A DNA stretch of 64,000 bases from Takakia lepidozioides (GCA_030704615.1 CM060732.1:75869053-75933052); one strand, 5' to 3'. Positions 1 to 12,123 are shown, counted from the first letter of the stretch. The notes: a model not told the origin generated them from the letters alone. A program made the numbers and translations.

Positions 1-977
1 CGCCAGGGTCCTCATATTGTGTACTTGTAGGTGGAAATCCAGACCACAGTATCATTTACACCATGACTTTGTCACATACCCTAGTCATAGACCTAGATTA
101 GATAGTCTGCTAGTTACTTGCTTGCTATTAGCATTGGTGCTTCCTTTGTTAGTTGGGTTTAAAACAGAAGGTCCATACAGGTGATAATTACATGGGTCAC
201 TTTTACTCGTGACTGAAGAATTCGTCGATCTTTTTACTTTGTAAATGTCCATATTCATATTGTATCAAAACTTTTGTACAATTGCCTTTGGCTCTCTGCC
301 CAGTGTCTGGGTGTTCTATCCTGACAAGTCACAACAATAGACCAATTCTGGAATGCCCAATTTTCAGTATGGTTGTCTGCCTTTCCTGCTTTGTTTCTCC
401 ACTGACAGGGGGTGCTGAGGACAATAGTGTTAAGTGGGGCACTTTTCCTGTGGAGTATTTTGAATTGCGGATACAGGATGCTGCTACCTATCGCAGACGG
501 GCATGTTTGGGTGTAGATTCACAGATTGACAAATTGTCAACCTAATTACCACCACTGTCAAGCAATCTGTGCTACACAAGGATCCAATAGTTGTTCAACT
601 AACTTCACTGAGTGATGCAAGAGTTGGAAATCAATTCAGCATGATCTTTTTGATATACGACCTAATGTGCCATTTCTTCACCAGTGGCATGCCAACCGGA
701 GTTAGCCTACATAAGCTCTACCCCTTGGAGGGCCTCCTTTTTGGGGGTGGGTACCTATAGAATGAAAAGTTGACCACTTTCAATCTTCAGTTTGTTGAGA
801 ATGAGTGTTGTAAGACGTCCGATAGTAGTAAATCAACTAATCATAGATCACAATACTATTGCACAATTTCAAACGCAATTAGGAATACACATGGACAAAA
901 ACCCAATTTGTGAGCGGTATATAGATCACAGTTACCAAAACCATATATATATTAACTATATACATATTGAATAACTG
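1..977. other. No gene recognised
   Basis: Short open frames exist on both strands, but none shows a domain, a biased composition or splice-site support. I see no repeat or transposon end here. The stretch is ordinary AT-rich intergenic DNA as far as it can be read. Confidence 0.5.
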
Positions 978-1116
978 CAAATACCAAGAGGAAGTGAGCA
1001 AGATCTAGAAGAGAGAGAGATATACCAAAACTATTAAACAAATGCAAAAAGCTCGAGGAAATGAGCAAGATCTAGAAGAGAGAGAGAGAGTTACCAAAAC
1101 TATATTTGAGCAACAA
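978..1116. repeat. Two-copy tandem repeat
   Basis: Two adjacent copies of a ~70 bp unit share the core GAGCAAGATCTAGAAGAGAG followed by a GA run and then ACCAAAACTAT. The first copy starts near 978 and the second near 1050. A weaker third start is visible after 1118 (AGGAAGCAAGC). It is a simple local duplication with no coding content. Confidence 0.75.
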
Positions 1117-1617
1117 AGACCCCTAGGAAGCAAGCAAAATGAAGTGAGATAGGATAGAAAACTGCATCCTTATATATAGTTTGTCTCAAGTGTTTCTTTC
1201 TACTCTTTTGCATGTCAAATTAGCGCTTTTTCTTTTTCTTTTTTTTAGGGAAACAGGGACGGCGGCCCTGGACTTGATTTTTATTAAGATTATTGAAGGA
1301 AAAAAATTTTTTTTTAAAAAAAAATCATTGGTTGGCACGTAGCCGCCATGAGGCCTAACACACGTTATTCGTGACGGATACCCCGAAGAGCAGGACGATT
1401 AGCAGAGCTAAGCAAGGAGAGTCTGGGTCCCTGAAGAGACGTAGACTACTGACTTTAACAAGAATAATACAACCTAGAGATGCTTCCTAGGTTAGATGCG
1501 CAACAGACTATGAAGCAGGAAGCTATGAGTCTGAATGATCCCGGAGGAATGAAGAGCTCCGATTTAACTTAACTAGAACCTGGAGATGATATTCAGGAAT
1601 AGCCCTTGCAGAGGCAT

Positions 1618-3393
1618 TTATGGAAGGTAGGAAAGCTTGGTCTTCATGGAGGCCCTCACGTGCTTCCAGTTGATGTCTGTTTTGTCAAACTCTGGGGAAG
1701 CGGAAGAGGAGGGCTCACTTTCCCCTCCATTGAGGAGGGATCTACCTAGGCCAGACGCATGAGTCAGGTCCCGAGCAGGAGCAGATGATGCCCCCTCTCC
1801 CCTAGGTGGAATTGAACTGCTGCAGGAGAGCCTGTTCTCGTTCTGGTTTCCTGGCAATGCCTGCACAGACTTTATTCCAAGCCAGCTTAGCTGCCACGGT
1901 GAGTTCAAAGAAGATTCTTGTTAGCACAGCAGTTGCAGTTGAGTTCAGACGTTGCATAGACCAGGTGCTTCTAGCTTTTCATAATTGCCAGAGAGCGGCA
2001 CCTCGTAGGGCTTAATAAACTGGGCAACCGCATGCTATCGATTTTGATTGTTTGTTGTAGTTGAGGGGCAACTCCACCCTGCCTATAGGGATAGGGCCCC
2101 AGCCTGAGTAGAAGGAGGCAATATATGGCCAAATGAGGGCTGGCCCCTGACAGGATATGAGACAGTGCTCCAGGGTTTCCACAGTGCCAATGTGGTAGCA
2201 GGTGCAGAGTAGGGCCTCTTGGAAGTTTAGAAATTGCCCCACCTTCAGCACCCAGTTGGTGATCTGCCAAAGGAAAGCACTGAGCTTTGCTGGTTTTGTT
2301 TTCTCCCAAACAAGGCCCCATGTAATGTCCCAATTCTCTTCATGAAAGCTCTCCAATCCCCATTTGTCATTCCATTTGGCTGTGAGAGCCACAACATTGT
2401 TAAGGGATCTGTATGTTTTTTTGGTTGAGTAGGAGAAGAACTTGGAGTGAGCCGCATCCAGGTTCCATTCCCACTCACTGGGTCTATCTGAAGATCCTGG
2501 ATCTGCCCCCCTCCTATGCAGGCGAAGTTACTGGCTTGTATCCAGTGCATTATTGGTTTATCTATGGGGGCAGAAGGGTTGAATTCTTTGCCCTTGCTGG
2601 ACCAAAGACAGATTCTAACAGGACAGGCCTGTGACATGTCTAGGGACTGGGGCTAGCTGGAGAATAGTGTAAGGAAGCCCGAGAAGGTGTCTGCAAGGAA
2701 CCCATAGCCTGAAAGCGAGGTCTGCATGGCTACTCTAGTGAGTGCTCAGCAGGGGGGAGCTAAAGGCAATGTTATCTCCACCAGCAGCTTCCACCATCCG
2801 CCTTCTGGTCCCAGAAATCTGGGCAGCCATTTGCCTAGCAGATCTTGGATCTGCATTTCTGGGTCCAAGACCCCCAGTCCCCCCTTTTTTTTGGGGAGGC
2901 ATATTTGTCTGGGGTCTTTTGTTCTGTGTTGAACTGTTTGCCCCCCAGATGAAGTTCCTCACACACCTTTTGACCTCGTTTATGAACTCAGAATCCGGCC
3001 CCCAAGTAGAGGCAAAGAACCAGATGTTTGCCTCAAGCACTTGGTTTGCCACCAGAGCTCTTCCTGTAATGGAAAGGAAGCGGGATCCCCAGTAGGCCAA
3101 TTTTCTTTTGAGCATAGATAGAATGGGCCCCATTCTTTGGCTTTCTGTAAGGTCTTTCCCAAAGGCATATCCCATGAGTGTTGTTGTTTCACCAGATGCC
3201 AGCCAGACCAGACTAAATTCTTCGCCCCAAGATGGGGTATCGCCAATTTCCAATTGAGTGAGGTCACCCACCAGGATGGCCTTGGTTTTACTCCAATTGA
3301 CCCTGAAGCCAGAGACATCCCAGAGCTAAGCCAATGGATCTTGGGCAGCCTGAAGGGTGTTGGGGTTGGCATCCAATAGCAACAACGACGCAA
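1618..3393 (-). mobile_element. Degenerate LINE, 3' half (RT tail and zf-RVT)
   Basis: Read on the minus strand, this is the downstream half of a plant LINE reverse-transcriptase ORF. Near 3310 there is GFRVNWSKTKAIL, typical of the RT thumb region. At 3130-2950 comes LAYWGSRFLSITGRALVANQ and later VRNFIWG, the conserved plant LINE tail. At 2390-2060 lies a zf-RVT-like segment (KPAKLSAFLWQITNWVLKVG, then ETLEHCLISCQG). The frame switches repeatedly (3393-2980, 3271-2735, 2637-2245, 2392-2012), so it cannot be translated. The endonuclease and RT catalytic core are missing, which fits 5' truncation. The part between 1990 and 1618 is weaker and may be its 3' tail. Confidence 0.8.
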
Positions 3394-3405
3394 TGGCGTG
3401 AGCGC

Positions 3406-3540
3406 GTGAGCGTACGCTCACGCAGGAGTGACGTGGCGTGAGTGTACGCTCACGCCAGCTGACATGGCGTGAGCGTCATGTCAGCTGGCTGATGTGGCGG
3501 CAAATGATGACGTGGCATTGCGTCGTCATCTGCCACATCA
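3406..3540. repeat. Cluster of four nested palindromes or hairpins
   Basis: At 3406-3421 there is a perfect 16 bp palindrome, GTGAGCGTACGCTCAC. At 3436-3455 a near-copy has one mismatch. At 3456-3466 and 3477-3487 CAGCTGACATG faces its inverse across a 10 bp loop. At 3490-3540 two ~20 bp arms (TGATGTGGC... and ...GCCACATCA) face each other. All four lie directly upstream of the truncated end of the LINE. They could be the end of a MITE or foldback element. Confidence 0.8.
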
Positions 3541-4025
3541 GCATTAACATGCGTCGCCTATAACCGAGGATGGTCCTATGACCGTGGGATTATTGCAAGG
3601 AATCCTTGGCTGAATACAATCAAGACTACCATGAGGCCTACAATTGTAGCATCCAACATTGTGCAATTACAAATGTTTCTTTCACTTTTACAATTACGAG
3701 GACGAGAAAATATCCTCACAAAGTGTGCGCCATAGAGGCTGCCACGGGAAGACCTTGCTCCCTCCCCAAATAACAATGAGAGTTAGGATCATCTTCAAAA
3801 GATGATTACTGCGCATAACGACAGGAAGACATGTAGACTTCGAACGGTGCAATGATGCATGTGCTTATAAAAGTTGCCACTCAGACCTCACTCAGTATAG
3901 TTGGAAGCATAATGGAGGGATAAGGGACGCCATATCATTGCACCGCCGACGATGTTGCAAACGAATTGATTTGAATTTCACATTTCATAGCATGGTCGTC
4001 CACATACCACATTGCATAGTTGATG

Positions 4026-5460
4026 CTACCAATGTATTGTATCCCGCTGCAATAGAGTATCGACCTCGTTGAAACTCAGAGTGGCCGAAGTTGTCATGTT
4101 TGGGATCGCAAACCATCCTTTCAAAAATATGAAATACAAATGTTTGCACGGTATGAATTTACCTCTCTTGCCCAAACTGGTTGATAGCATGTTCACAAAA
4201 TCAGGATATGTGCAATTGGGGAAATTGGAAACCGTGATGTCGTAGGCCCTGTCATGAACAGCAGATGTCGAAGTGATCATTGTGTACACCCGACCATATC
4301 CTGGATCGGGCACTTCCGTGGTGCTTGCAACAAGAGCTTGGAGCATTCTTGCGGACTCCACTTTGCCAAAGTGTTCAGCGGTTGGAGGGAAACGCCAAAC
4401 GAGCTTTCCATCTCGTTTGGTTGGCCACAAGTGAGGATTTGCAGAAGGGACCCAAGAGGACGCAAAAGTAGTAGCACATGCATGCAGTTGGGGTTGTCTC
4501 GCAAGGGAAAAGTCTGCCTCCTCCAGCATTGCAATCTCCTGACTTGTGAGATGTGTTCCCACCTTGACGGGCCAAATGGTTGGAGGAGCTAGCTTCATCA
4601 TCACTGAAGGACGCACAGTTCTATGCACACTTCTGCCACAATCATCTGCGCAGAACCAGAACTTGTGGTTCTTGGCTTCTGGTTGACCGTATGGACGCAT
4701 CAAACCCGTGAAAGTCGGAGCAGGAGTCCGGGCACCACCTCTGGATATAGATGAAAATTAGTTGCCCTGATCGCTGTACATTTCACACGAGACCCTGCAC
4801 TTGTGCGTTCTATGTGTGGTCCAGGCACTCAAGCACATCAAGGGGGTTGTTTCTCTCCTGCACCATTTCAGTGGCATTGTTTGATGTTGGAGCCTGCCGT
4901 CATGTTGGAGGTTCCGGACATGGATCTGTCATGCAGGGGAACACGAGGCTTCGAGAAGTTATCACGGTCTGCCCTATGCGAATCGGAATCCAAACCAGGT
5001 GGAGTGTTCAATTTCCTCTTACACGAGCCGAATCTCTCCTCCCCTTCAAGATGTGGAACTCTTGAAACAAGTGGCGTTCCCTGGGCATACATGCTCACCG
5101 CCCGTGCTATCTTGCTTGGATCCCCAGATCTGTTTGCAACACGCAACATCAACTCCAATTTGTCCGAACCCTTGCCACCAACCCCACCTCGCAAGAAATC
5201 ACGGTATCGGGTTTGTTGTTGCAAGGCACGTATCAAATCATCTGTTGTTGCCACATGACTTAGTTGCTGCCTGTAGCCCCGATTTTGGCCTGCTTTGCTC
5301 CTGGTTTGAGGTGCTACAGCTTCTATTTGACTTAAAGTTTTGCTGCCATTGGTGGGGCATCTCAGCTTGTCAGGCCTGTCTCTTGAAGCTCTACATCCGA
5401 ACCTTACCCGGTCTTGTGATCCTTGACAGCAGTGCCTGTGGGTTACTAAAGCTAGGATAT
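4026..5460 (-). pseudogene. SWIM zinc-finger protein-like coding region
   Basis: Two minus-strand coding blocks are visible. The downstream block (about 4745-4026) opens after a plausible acceptor (tatatccag) and reads RGGARTPAPTF, then HKFWFCADDCGRSVHR, and near its end the SWIM-type signature NCTYPDF followed by CKHLYFIF. SWIM fingers (CxC...CxH) bind DNA or protein and occur in MULE/FAR1, KDZ and other transposon-derived proteins. The second cysteine of the CxC pair is Tyr here (codon TAT), so zinc binding is probably lost. The upstream block (about 5360-4868) is polar, with RRGY-, DDLIRALQQQTRYRDFL- and KRKLNTPPGLDS-like stretches, and may be its N-terminal exon. I place it as one gene with low certainty; no clear start codon was found. 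CACTA element 1 begins only 73 bp beyond. Confidence 0.5.
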
Positions 5461-7442
5461 ATGGCCTTAAAGAGGATCTTTGTTTTATGGGTAAGGATTC
5501 AGTTGCTTTTGGGTTATGTGGACAATGAGGCCTCACTACAACAAATTGCGGCTTTTACGTCTCTATGTTATGACTGCAAATGCAGTCATGGAAGCCATTT
5601 ACGACTTTCTGACTCTGCAGACGTAAAGACCTAGTCAGTTGTGACATGGCAAATATGACTCTCCAGGCTGGCTGTCACGGGGCGCCAGAGCAGCTGTGGG
5701 GGTAGTCATACACGCTGGCTTTACTGAATGACTGAACGGACAGTGTAGTCCATGTCAGCGGCTGTGCAAGAGTGGCACGTGCTCGATGCAGGAAATGACA
5801 CGTGGCAGAATGTTTAGCTCTCCATGACTGCGAACTATGACTACGAGTGTGCTAATCCGGTTGCAACACGTGGCGCGTTTCAGTTTTTACACGTGGTCCA
5901 TCAGCAGATTGACATGTGTCATGATGGGTTTTGGGGTGTATTGCTATTTTTTTACATATTTGTATTTCTGCCACGTAGTGTAGTACTATTGGAGAGTGAA
6001 AATAGATGTAGTCATTATTATGACTATGATAGCAGTCATGTACATGTCTATTACAACAATGAAATATAATATATAATACAAAGAGAACAAGGCAGCAAGA
6101 CATAACTGCAACAAGCTGAGCAAAACCAAGAGATTGCATACCATCTCTATTTACCAATCTATTTATCATTATCATTTTTGTTGCGATCTAAAAATACATT
6201 AAATAGTCGCATGTTCTCATGTGAATTATTTTGTCTAACTATAACACTTTGAAAAGTGTTCACCCAAAATCTTCTAACTACTCATGTATTCCATCAATCT
6301 GCAACCCATCAAAAACGGCTTGCATGGCTTTAAGAATTACTACAACAAGGACATTTGTTTGTTTTCCAAGTTCTTGCATAAGATGCACCAACCAATATTG
6401 CATTGTGAGACACTCACTCGCTATACTCCAAGGCGTCCAGGGAAGGTCACTGAGCAACCTGCCAAGGCGGAAACAATTAAGAGAATTATCTAATACCATA
6501 TATGAAAAACCAATGCCAGTGTTGTTTATGGTAACTTCTATCCCATGTCCTAAACAAACCAAAGCAAAAAGGTTGGTGTGTATTGGCGAAGTCATCAGAT
6601 ACTTCACAAAGAAACATGCACTAAAAATGAGAGCCAGGAGGATAGGAAGGTCACTCACGTTTATACAAAGACATCTTGCCCATTGCCCAGCACCCTGCGT
6701 CACCCACACTCTATCTCTATTCCTTCAGCTATCCATGCCTCTGCACAAATCAAGCATTCATCCTTGCCTTGCTACTAGCAGCTGACAATGACAGCCTACA
6801 TTTGTTCTAGGAAACACCCAACTCAGCGTAGCACACTAGTTCCTATGCTGAATTGCGTCTGCTACTCTCTGAAATGTAGCAGGCATTCACCTTTCTGCCC
6901 CGGTTGACCCATCAGTGACTGGGCTCAGATAAGTATTCATTCCACAGCTTCTCCTCATCTCTGTTACCTATTTTTTGACACTTTCCTGTTGTCACATTGG
7001 CAGTATCATGTCAAAGTCACTCCAAACTAGATTCACTCAACCAGCTAACTTGCAGAATTGAACATGTAAATTTAGGGCCGATTCTGATAAGAGGGAAAAA
7101 CAGGGTGAAATATGTTGAAGAAGATGCCTTCATTAGCAGTGCCTGATTTTATCACTTGTGCCGCTGCTCCCAGTTGACCATCTACCCATGCAGGTTTCTT
7201 GTAGCTATTGATCCACAGGGAATCACAGGTAATCTTGTGCTTGAAATCTGGCCTTCTTGGATGAATCTGGACCCACACGAAATCCCTGCTCCTTCAGCTA
7301 TCCATGCCTCTGCACAAATCATGCATACATCCTCGCCTTGTTGCTAGCAGCTGACAATGACAGCCTAGAATTGTCAAAGCAAACACTAGCAGGGAAAACA
7401 GGGTGAAATATGTTGAAGAAGGTACCTTCATCCTTTTCTCCA

Positions 7443-7960
7443 TCATTTGCTTTCAGGTGTCCAAAGCCCCATCCCGCGCTCCTGCTCTGCACACCCTTCA
7501 AGCATCGCATTCCACGACACCATATCTAGTTCAGCCATAGTGTTGAACACTCCCTTAGCATCCTCAATGCTCCCACATTTAGCATACATGGCCACCAGAG
7601 CCATGTTCAGGATGACATCTGGTACAATTGCAGATTTGATGATGTCACCAGGGATCTCTTTGTCCTTTTCCAGGGCTGCAGACGCACTGCAAACGCATAC
7701 AAACGTTATGTCGGCGGCCTTCACCCCTTCCCCCATCATTTTCTCAAAGGTTGGAGCCTCTTTCCCGCACCCCAGCTGTGCATACCCAGCAAGCATCGCA
7801 CTCCACGACACCACATCTCATTCAGCCACAGTGTTGAACACTCCCTTTGCATCCTCAATGCACCCACAATTGGCGTACATGTCCACCAGGGCAGGGGCAG
7901 TGTTCAAAAGAACATGTGGTAATTTGACAGGCATTCACCTCCTGACTTGGCTATTACCAA
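7443..7960 (-). pseudogene. PPR gene fragment captured in CACTA element 1
   Basis: On the minus strand the PPR repeats read LVDMYANCGCIEDAKGVF (about 7905-7850), then MVSWSAMLAGYAQLG and MGEGVKAADITF, and a second cycle IVPDVILNMALVAMYAKCGS with DMVSWNAMLEG. This is just over one P-L-S cycle of a PLS-class PPR protein, without start or editing domain. Directly 5' of it (7935-7980) lies the same LINE tail seen in element 2, so both copies come from one LINE-PPR junction. It is a transduplicated gene piece and not expected to give a working protein. Confidence 0.85.
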
Positions 7961-8699
7961 CCCATCCTGCCATTGGCAAGAGATTCCACAGAAACTGATA
8001 GTTGTCTGTTTGACTATATAACTATGTATCTCTTGCTTTCTTACAGCTTGTACTGTGACACGCATAATGCTCTTGTTGTGTTGAATCATTTCACGCCTTC
8101 AGGTTTCATAACATTACCGTCTTTCTTTATCAGACATGTGCACCAAGACAGAATCTCACCAAAAGATTGTTGGTGTTCAACAGTACCATACATGAAGATA
8201 ACTAGCACCAAAAGGGAATATGAAGCTTATTCTGCTCTCCACCGGTATTAACTTGCACCAGGACTTTCAATGGCTGTCTTCCAGTCCACCCATGGCCCGC
8301 TGTAAATGGCTTGCAACCTACAGATTTTCAAGAGAGCTGATTACCATGAAAATTTCAAAACTGGCTTTACAAACCTAATAATTCAACCATAATCAGCATT
8401 CAAGCTAAGGAAGCTTTACAAGCATCGTGTTGCGAGTAAAGCCTTGGCAATGTCACCAGGAAATCCCTGGCTGAATGGATGACACTGAAATAATGGAGCT
8501 TGAAATCCGGCCCTCTTGGACGAATTTGGGCCCACACTCTATCCCTGCTCCTTCAGCTATCTATGCCTCTGCACAAAATCCTTCAGCTATCTATGCATAC
8601 ATCCTTGCCTTCCTGCTAGCAGCTGACAATGACAGCCTAGAATTGTTCCAGCAAACACCCCCAACCCTACTTATCAACGAGCAATGAGCTAACTTACAA

Positions 8700-9580
8700 A
8701 ATTCAATATGCATCTCAGGACGTCTGATGAGAGGGCAAAACATGCTGAAATAGGTCAAAGAAGAAGGTGCCCTCACCACACTGTCCTTGACCTTGTGTCA
8801 TGACCCATGGAGGATTTGACCTTGTGTGTGATGCTTGTGTCTGTAGTCAGGTAATGTCGGATTGGTCAGTGAGAACCTGCACCACGGTGCAGCAGAGCAG
8901 GCAGACGTTGAAACACGGTCTGCTAAGACCAAGCTGACTCTCCCAAGAACCTTGTAAACATCAGGAAGAATATCAAATCATGGTACTAACAGGAGCCAAC
9001 AACCCACATTTGCAGGATGGACAAAATTCTGCACATCGTACATTAAAAAAAAACCACACCTTGCGATTGCGGTCGCACCCTCGTGAAGGATCTTAAAAAA
9101 ACTCATGCCAGCTCTGCTCCATGATTCAAATTCAGGGCCGAGTCTGATGAGAGGGAAAAATAGGCTGAAATAGGTCGAAGAAGAACGTGCCCTCACCACA
9201 TTGTCCTCGACCTTGTGTCATGACCCATGGAGGATTTGACTGAACATGAACCCAAGATGACCTCTAGTGTGTGCTGCTTGTGTCTGTAGTTAGGTAATGT
9301 CGGATTGGTCAGTGAGGACCACCACGGTGCAGCTGAGTGGGCAGAGATTGAAACACGGCCTACTAAGACCAAGCTAACTCTCCCAAGAACCTTGTAAACA
9401 TCAGGAAGAATACCAAATCATGGTACTAACAGGAGAGCCAACCCACATTTGCAGGATTGACAAACTTCTTCACATCGTACATTAAGAAAAAGCCACACCT
9501 TGCGATTGCGGTTGTCCCACCATCGTGAAGGATCTTTTAGAAACTCATGCCAGCTCTGCTCCGTGCTGTAAAATCAGGGC
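8700..9580. repeat. ~415 bp tandem duplication inside CACTA element 1
   Basis: Two head-to-tail copies share landmarks about 415-420 bp apart: TCTGATGAGAGGG near 8722 and 9145, GGTAATGTCGGATTGGTCAG near 8851 and 9293, and TCATGGTACTAACAGGAG near 8977 and 9419. A third partial start follows at 9575. Inverted copies of the same sequence lie at 14730-15060, inside the TIR element. Confidence 0.85.
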
Positions 9581-10562
9581 CGAGCGGGTAGAGATTGAAA
9601 CACGGCCTGCTAAGACGAAGCTGACTCTCCCAAGAACGGCGGGCTCCCAGCCGAAACCTCCTCGCACACATACCCTAGCGTTTCTAGGGTTGCTTGCTCC
9701 AGATGCGAAGGTTGATCCAACTGCGGGCCTCCCATGCATGTTTGCCCTCTCTCCCGCTCGCTCGCTCTAAGTCCCAACCCTCTCTCTCTCTCCCTCCCTC
9801 CCGCTCGCTCTAACTGTTCACGCTACCGTGATGGGCAACTTTTTAAGTTTTTTAACCTTTTTGTAAACCCTTAAAGCCCCTTTTTGATTTTTTTTTCTTT
9901 TTTCTTTTTTTCTTAAAGGAAACCACAAGCCCTTGAGGAGGGGGAAAATTCACCCGCCTTCATTTATGGGCCATAAGACCTACAGGACGATCAACGTCAA
10001 GACATACCGTCTCGAACAATCCCACACACGGGATAAGGGCAGCGGGTTTGAACCCCAAACCACAAGGGCGACACACTGTGCACTTACCAGCCGATGTGAT
10101 TTTTTTTAAATCTTTGTTTTTTTTGGGTTTTTGTTAATTCATTCTAGTTGGTAAGAGTCTCTGTTTTTTTAAGATATAAATACTCATATATTAAAAATAT
10201 ATAACCAGAAAAGCATGTGTCGACACGTGTAGTCATGTAGTGATTCATCCATGTGATGATCTGGCATAATGCATTAGAGTGAGAGTCATGAAGTCATATG
10301 TCTGTCTTGCAATATGCACACGTCATTCCAGTGTAGCCATGACCGTGACTGGTAGTCATATCTGCCATGCCAATATTCGTGGTCAAACATGTTTGACCTG
10401 TGTTGCGCAGAGTCCGAAGCCATGCAGTCGCATATACGCCTTCTCCAGACCTGCATTATGACTTCAAAAGCATTTTACGACTGCAAATGGCATTTCTGCC
10501 ACAAATCTGTCATGATTGCGCACCCATGGGAGTCATAAAAGCCGCAATCTGTTGTAGTGCCT

Positions 10563-10760
10563 TGAATTTTATGATGGTAGTTTGGTAAGCTCTACCCTGC
10601 CTGTTTCAGGCTTGATTTTGGTATGTTATGGATCATAATGAGGTATTTTTGCAAAACCTAGCATAAGCCTCTTGGAAAACGGTGATGGTAAGCTTTAAAT
10701 GGAATCCTGCCACTGATTTTGGCTTTGTCATGACACCAGGCTTGTGACCTGCAATTAAAT
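10563..10760. repeat. Interspersed repeat, split by CACTA element 1
   Basis: Together with 5460-5533 this forms one repeat copy into which CACTA element 1 jumped. The unbroken paralogue is at 13138-13470: both share GGCCTTAAAGAGGA, TTTTATGG(G)TAAGG, a TTTCAGRCTTGAT motif, TTGCAAAACCTRGCATAA and, later, TTGGCCAAGAGGGC. The identity of the family is unknown. Confidence 0.75.
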
Positions 10761-11680
10761 GATTCATTGGCCAAGAGGGCCGGATCTCGGGTATTCAAGA
10801 TGTTTATTTGTACATGTCTTGAATCTGTAAATCTGCCAGGCTGCCTGGATGCACGTCTCAGATCTGATAAATTGCAGGCTGGTCCATTTAACCATGATGC
10901 CTTGCTTGGTAAATGATTCATTGGCCATGAGGGCCGGATCTCGGATGCTCAAGAGGCTTATGGCTACATGTCTTGAATATGTAATTTGCCATGATGCATG
11001 GATGCATGTCTCAGATCTGATAAATTGCAGGCTGGTCCATTTAACCATGATACCTTGCTTGGTGCATGTCCTAGTGTACTTAAAAGTTGGTATGGTAGGA
11101 TGCAGTAACATGTTTTGTCATGCCCATGACTTTTGTTTGAAGACATGTCTTTGAATCTGCAAAATGACAGGCTGATTTTCACATACCCTTGATGCCTTGT
11201 AAGTTACATGTCTTGGGGTAATTACAAAAGGTATGGAATCTGTTTTATCATGCCCAAGTGGTTTGCTTGGAGGCATGTCTTGATTCTGAAACATTGCAGG
11301 CTGGTCCTTGTGCTTTGCTTGATGCATGACCTTCTGTAATAAAAAGCTGATAAGGTAAGGTGCTGCAACCTGTTTTGTCATGCCCAAGATGTATGTTTAA
11401 AGACATGTCTTGAAAATGTAATAGGGCAGGCTGAACCATGGTGCCTTGCCCCTTGCATGACCTCAACAATTTGTTATCCTTGAATACATGGCATGCTGGT
11501 AAGGTAAGGTGCAACAACCTGTTTTGTCATGCCCAAGACGTTTGTTTGAAGACATGTCTTGTATATGTTTTTGGGCAGGCTGACCCAAGGTGCCTTGCCT
11601 CTTGCATGACTGCGGCAATATGTTTATCATGTCCCTTACATGAACAAACCCTGCCCTCCCACCCTGTTTTATCATGAATG
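10760..11680. repeat. Diverged tandem repeat array, ~130-175 bp units
   Basis: At least six units follow each other. The landmark ACATGTCTTGA recurs near 10813, 10968, 11143, 11274, 11403 and 11552 (spacing 129-175 bp). From the third unit on, GTTTTGTCATGCCCA recurs near 11111, 11240 (variant), 11372 and 11520. GCAGGCTG and TGCCTTGC also repeat in each unit. No coding signal is seen on either strand; the open frames here are by-products of the repeat. Confidence 0.85.
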
Positions 11681-11779
11681 ATTGGGTGATGTCAATTGGG
11701 AAGCTATGCCAAGAATGGAAATGTTAGATGGTCCCCTTTTTTTGGGCTGTTTATGTCTTTAATTGACAATGACCCTAGT

Positions 11780-12030
11780 GGGGTTCCCTCTCCCTCCCTC
11801 TCTCTCTCACTCCCTCTCTCTATCTTTTGTGCTGCTTATAAAACAAAACAAACAAGAGAGGGAAGATACTCATGTCATGTCAAGACATGGAGATCAGGAA
11901 ACCAAAAAAAAAAAAAAAAATGGTGGGGGGGGGGGGGGGGGACTGAGCAGCTACTGCTTAGTCACTCCCCCCCCCCACCTTCTTTTTTCTTCTTTGTTGC
12001 CCCCTCTCTCCTTCTCTCTCTCTCCATCCT
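11780..12030. repeat. Simple-sequence tract
   Basis: CT-rich microsatellite (TCCCTCTCTCTCTC) from about 11790, an A17 run at about 11905, a G run of more than 15 at about 11926, then a C/T-rich mirror tract. The proline/serine-rich open frames in this stretch are products of the repeats and are not genes. Confidence 0.85.
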
Positions 12031-12123
12031 TGGAATTGGCCGGTTTTATCAGTGTTAATTTCTTGCGTTTTCATCCACACTCGATAGACTCTGGCAATTT
12101 TTTCACCCGTCCTATAATGATTT

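Larger units (their letters stand above)
5534..10559. mobile_element. CACTA element 1 (non-autonomous, 5026 bp)
   Basis: The left end is CACTACAACAAATTGCGGCT at 5534. The right end at 10559 is its inverted match (reverse complement CACTACAACAGATTGCGGCT, both running on into TTTTA). The 3 bp flanks are CCT at 5531-5533 and CCT at 10560-10562, the target-site duplication expected for CACTA (En/Spm). A paralogous sequence at 13204-13225 (GAGGCCCTGATTTTGAAGATGG) matches the two flanks joined with one CCT, so it behaves as an empty site. Subterminal repeats with ATGACTGCAAATGCAGTCAT are present. It encodes no transposase. Inside are a captured PPR fragment (minus), 45 bp of LINE tail, several copies of a ~150 bp internal motif (near 6710, 7250 and 8500) and a ~415 bp tandem duplication. 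It is a close relative of element 2. Confidence 0.93.

Noticed and set aside
5824-6785. Open frames near the left part of both CACTA elements
   Set aside because: The same frames occur in element 2 with shifts; they carry no transposase motif and lie in subterminal repeats.
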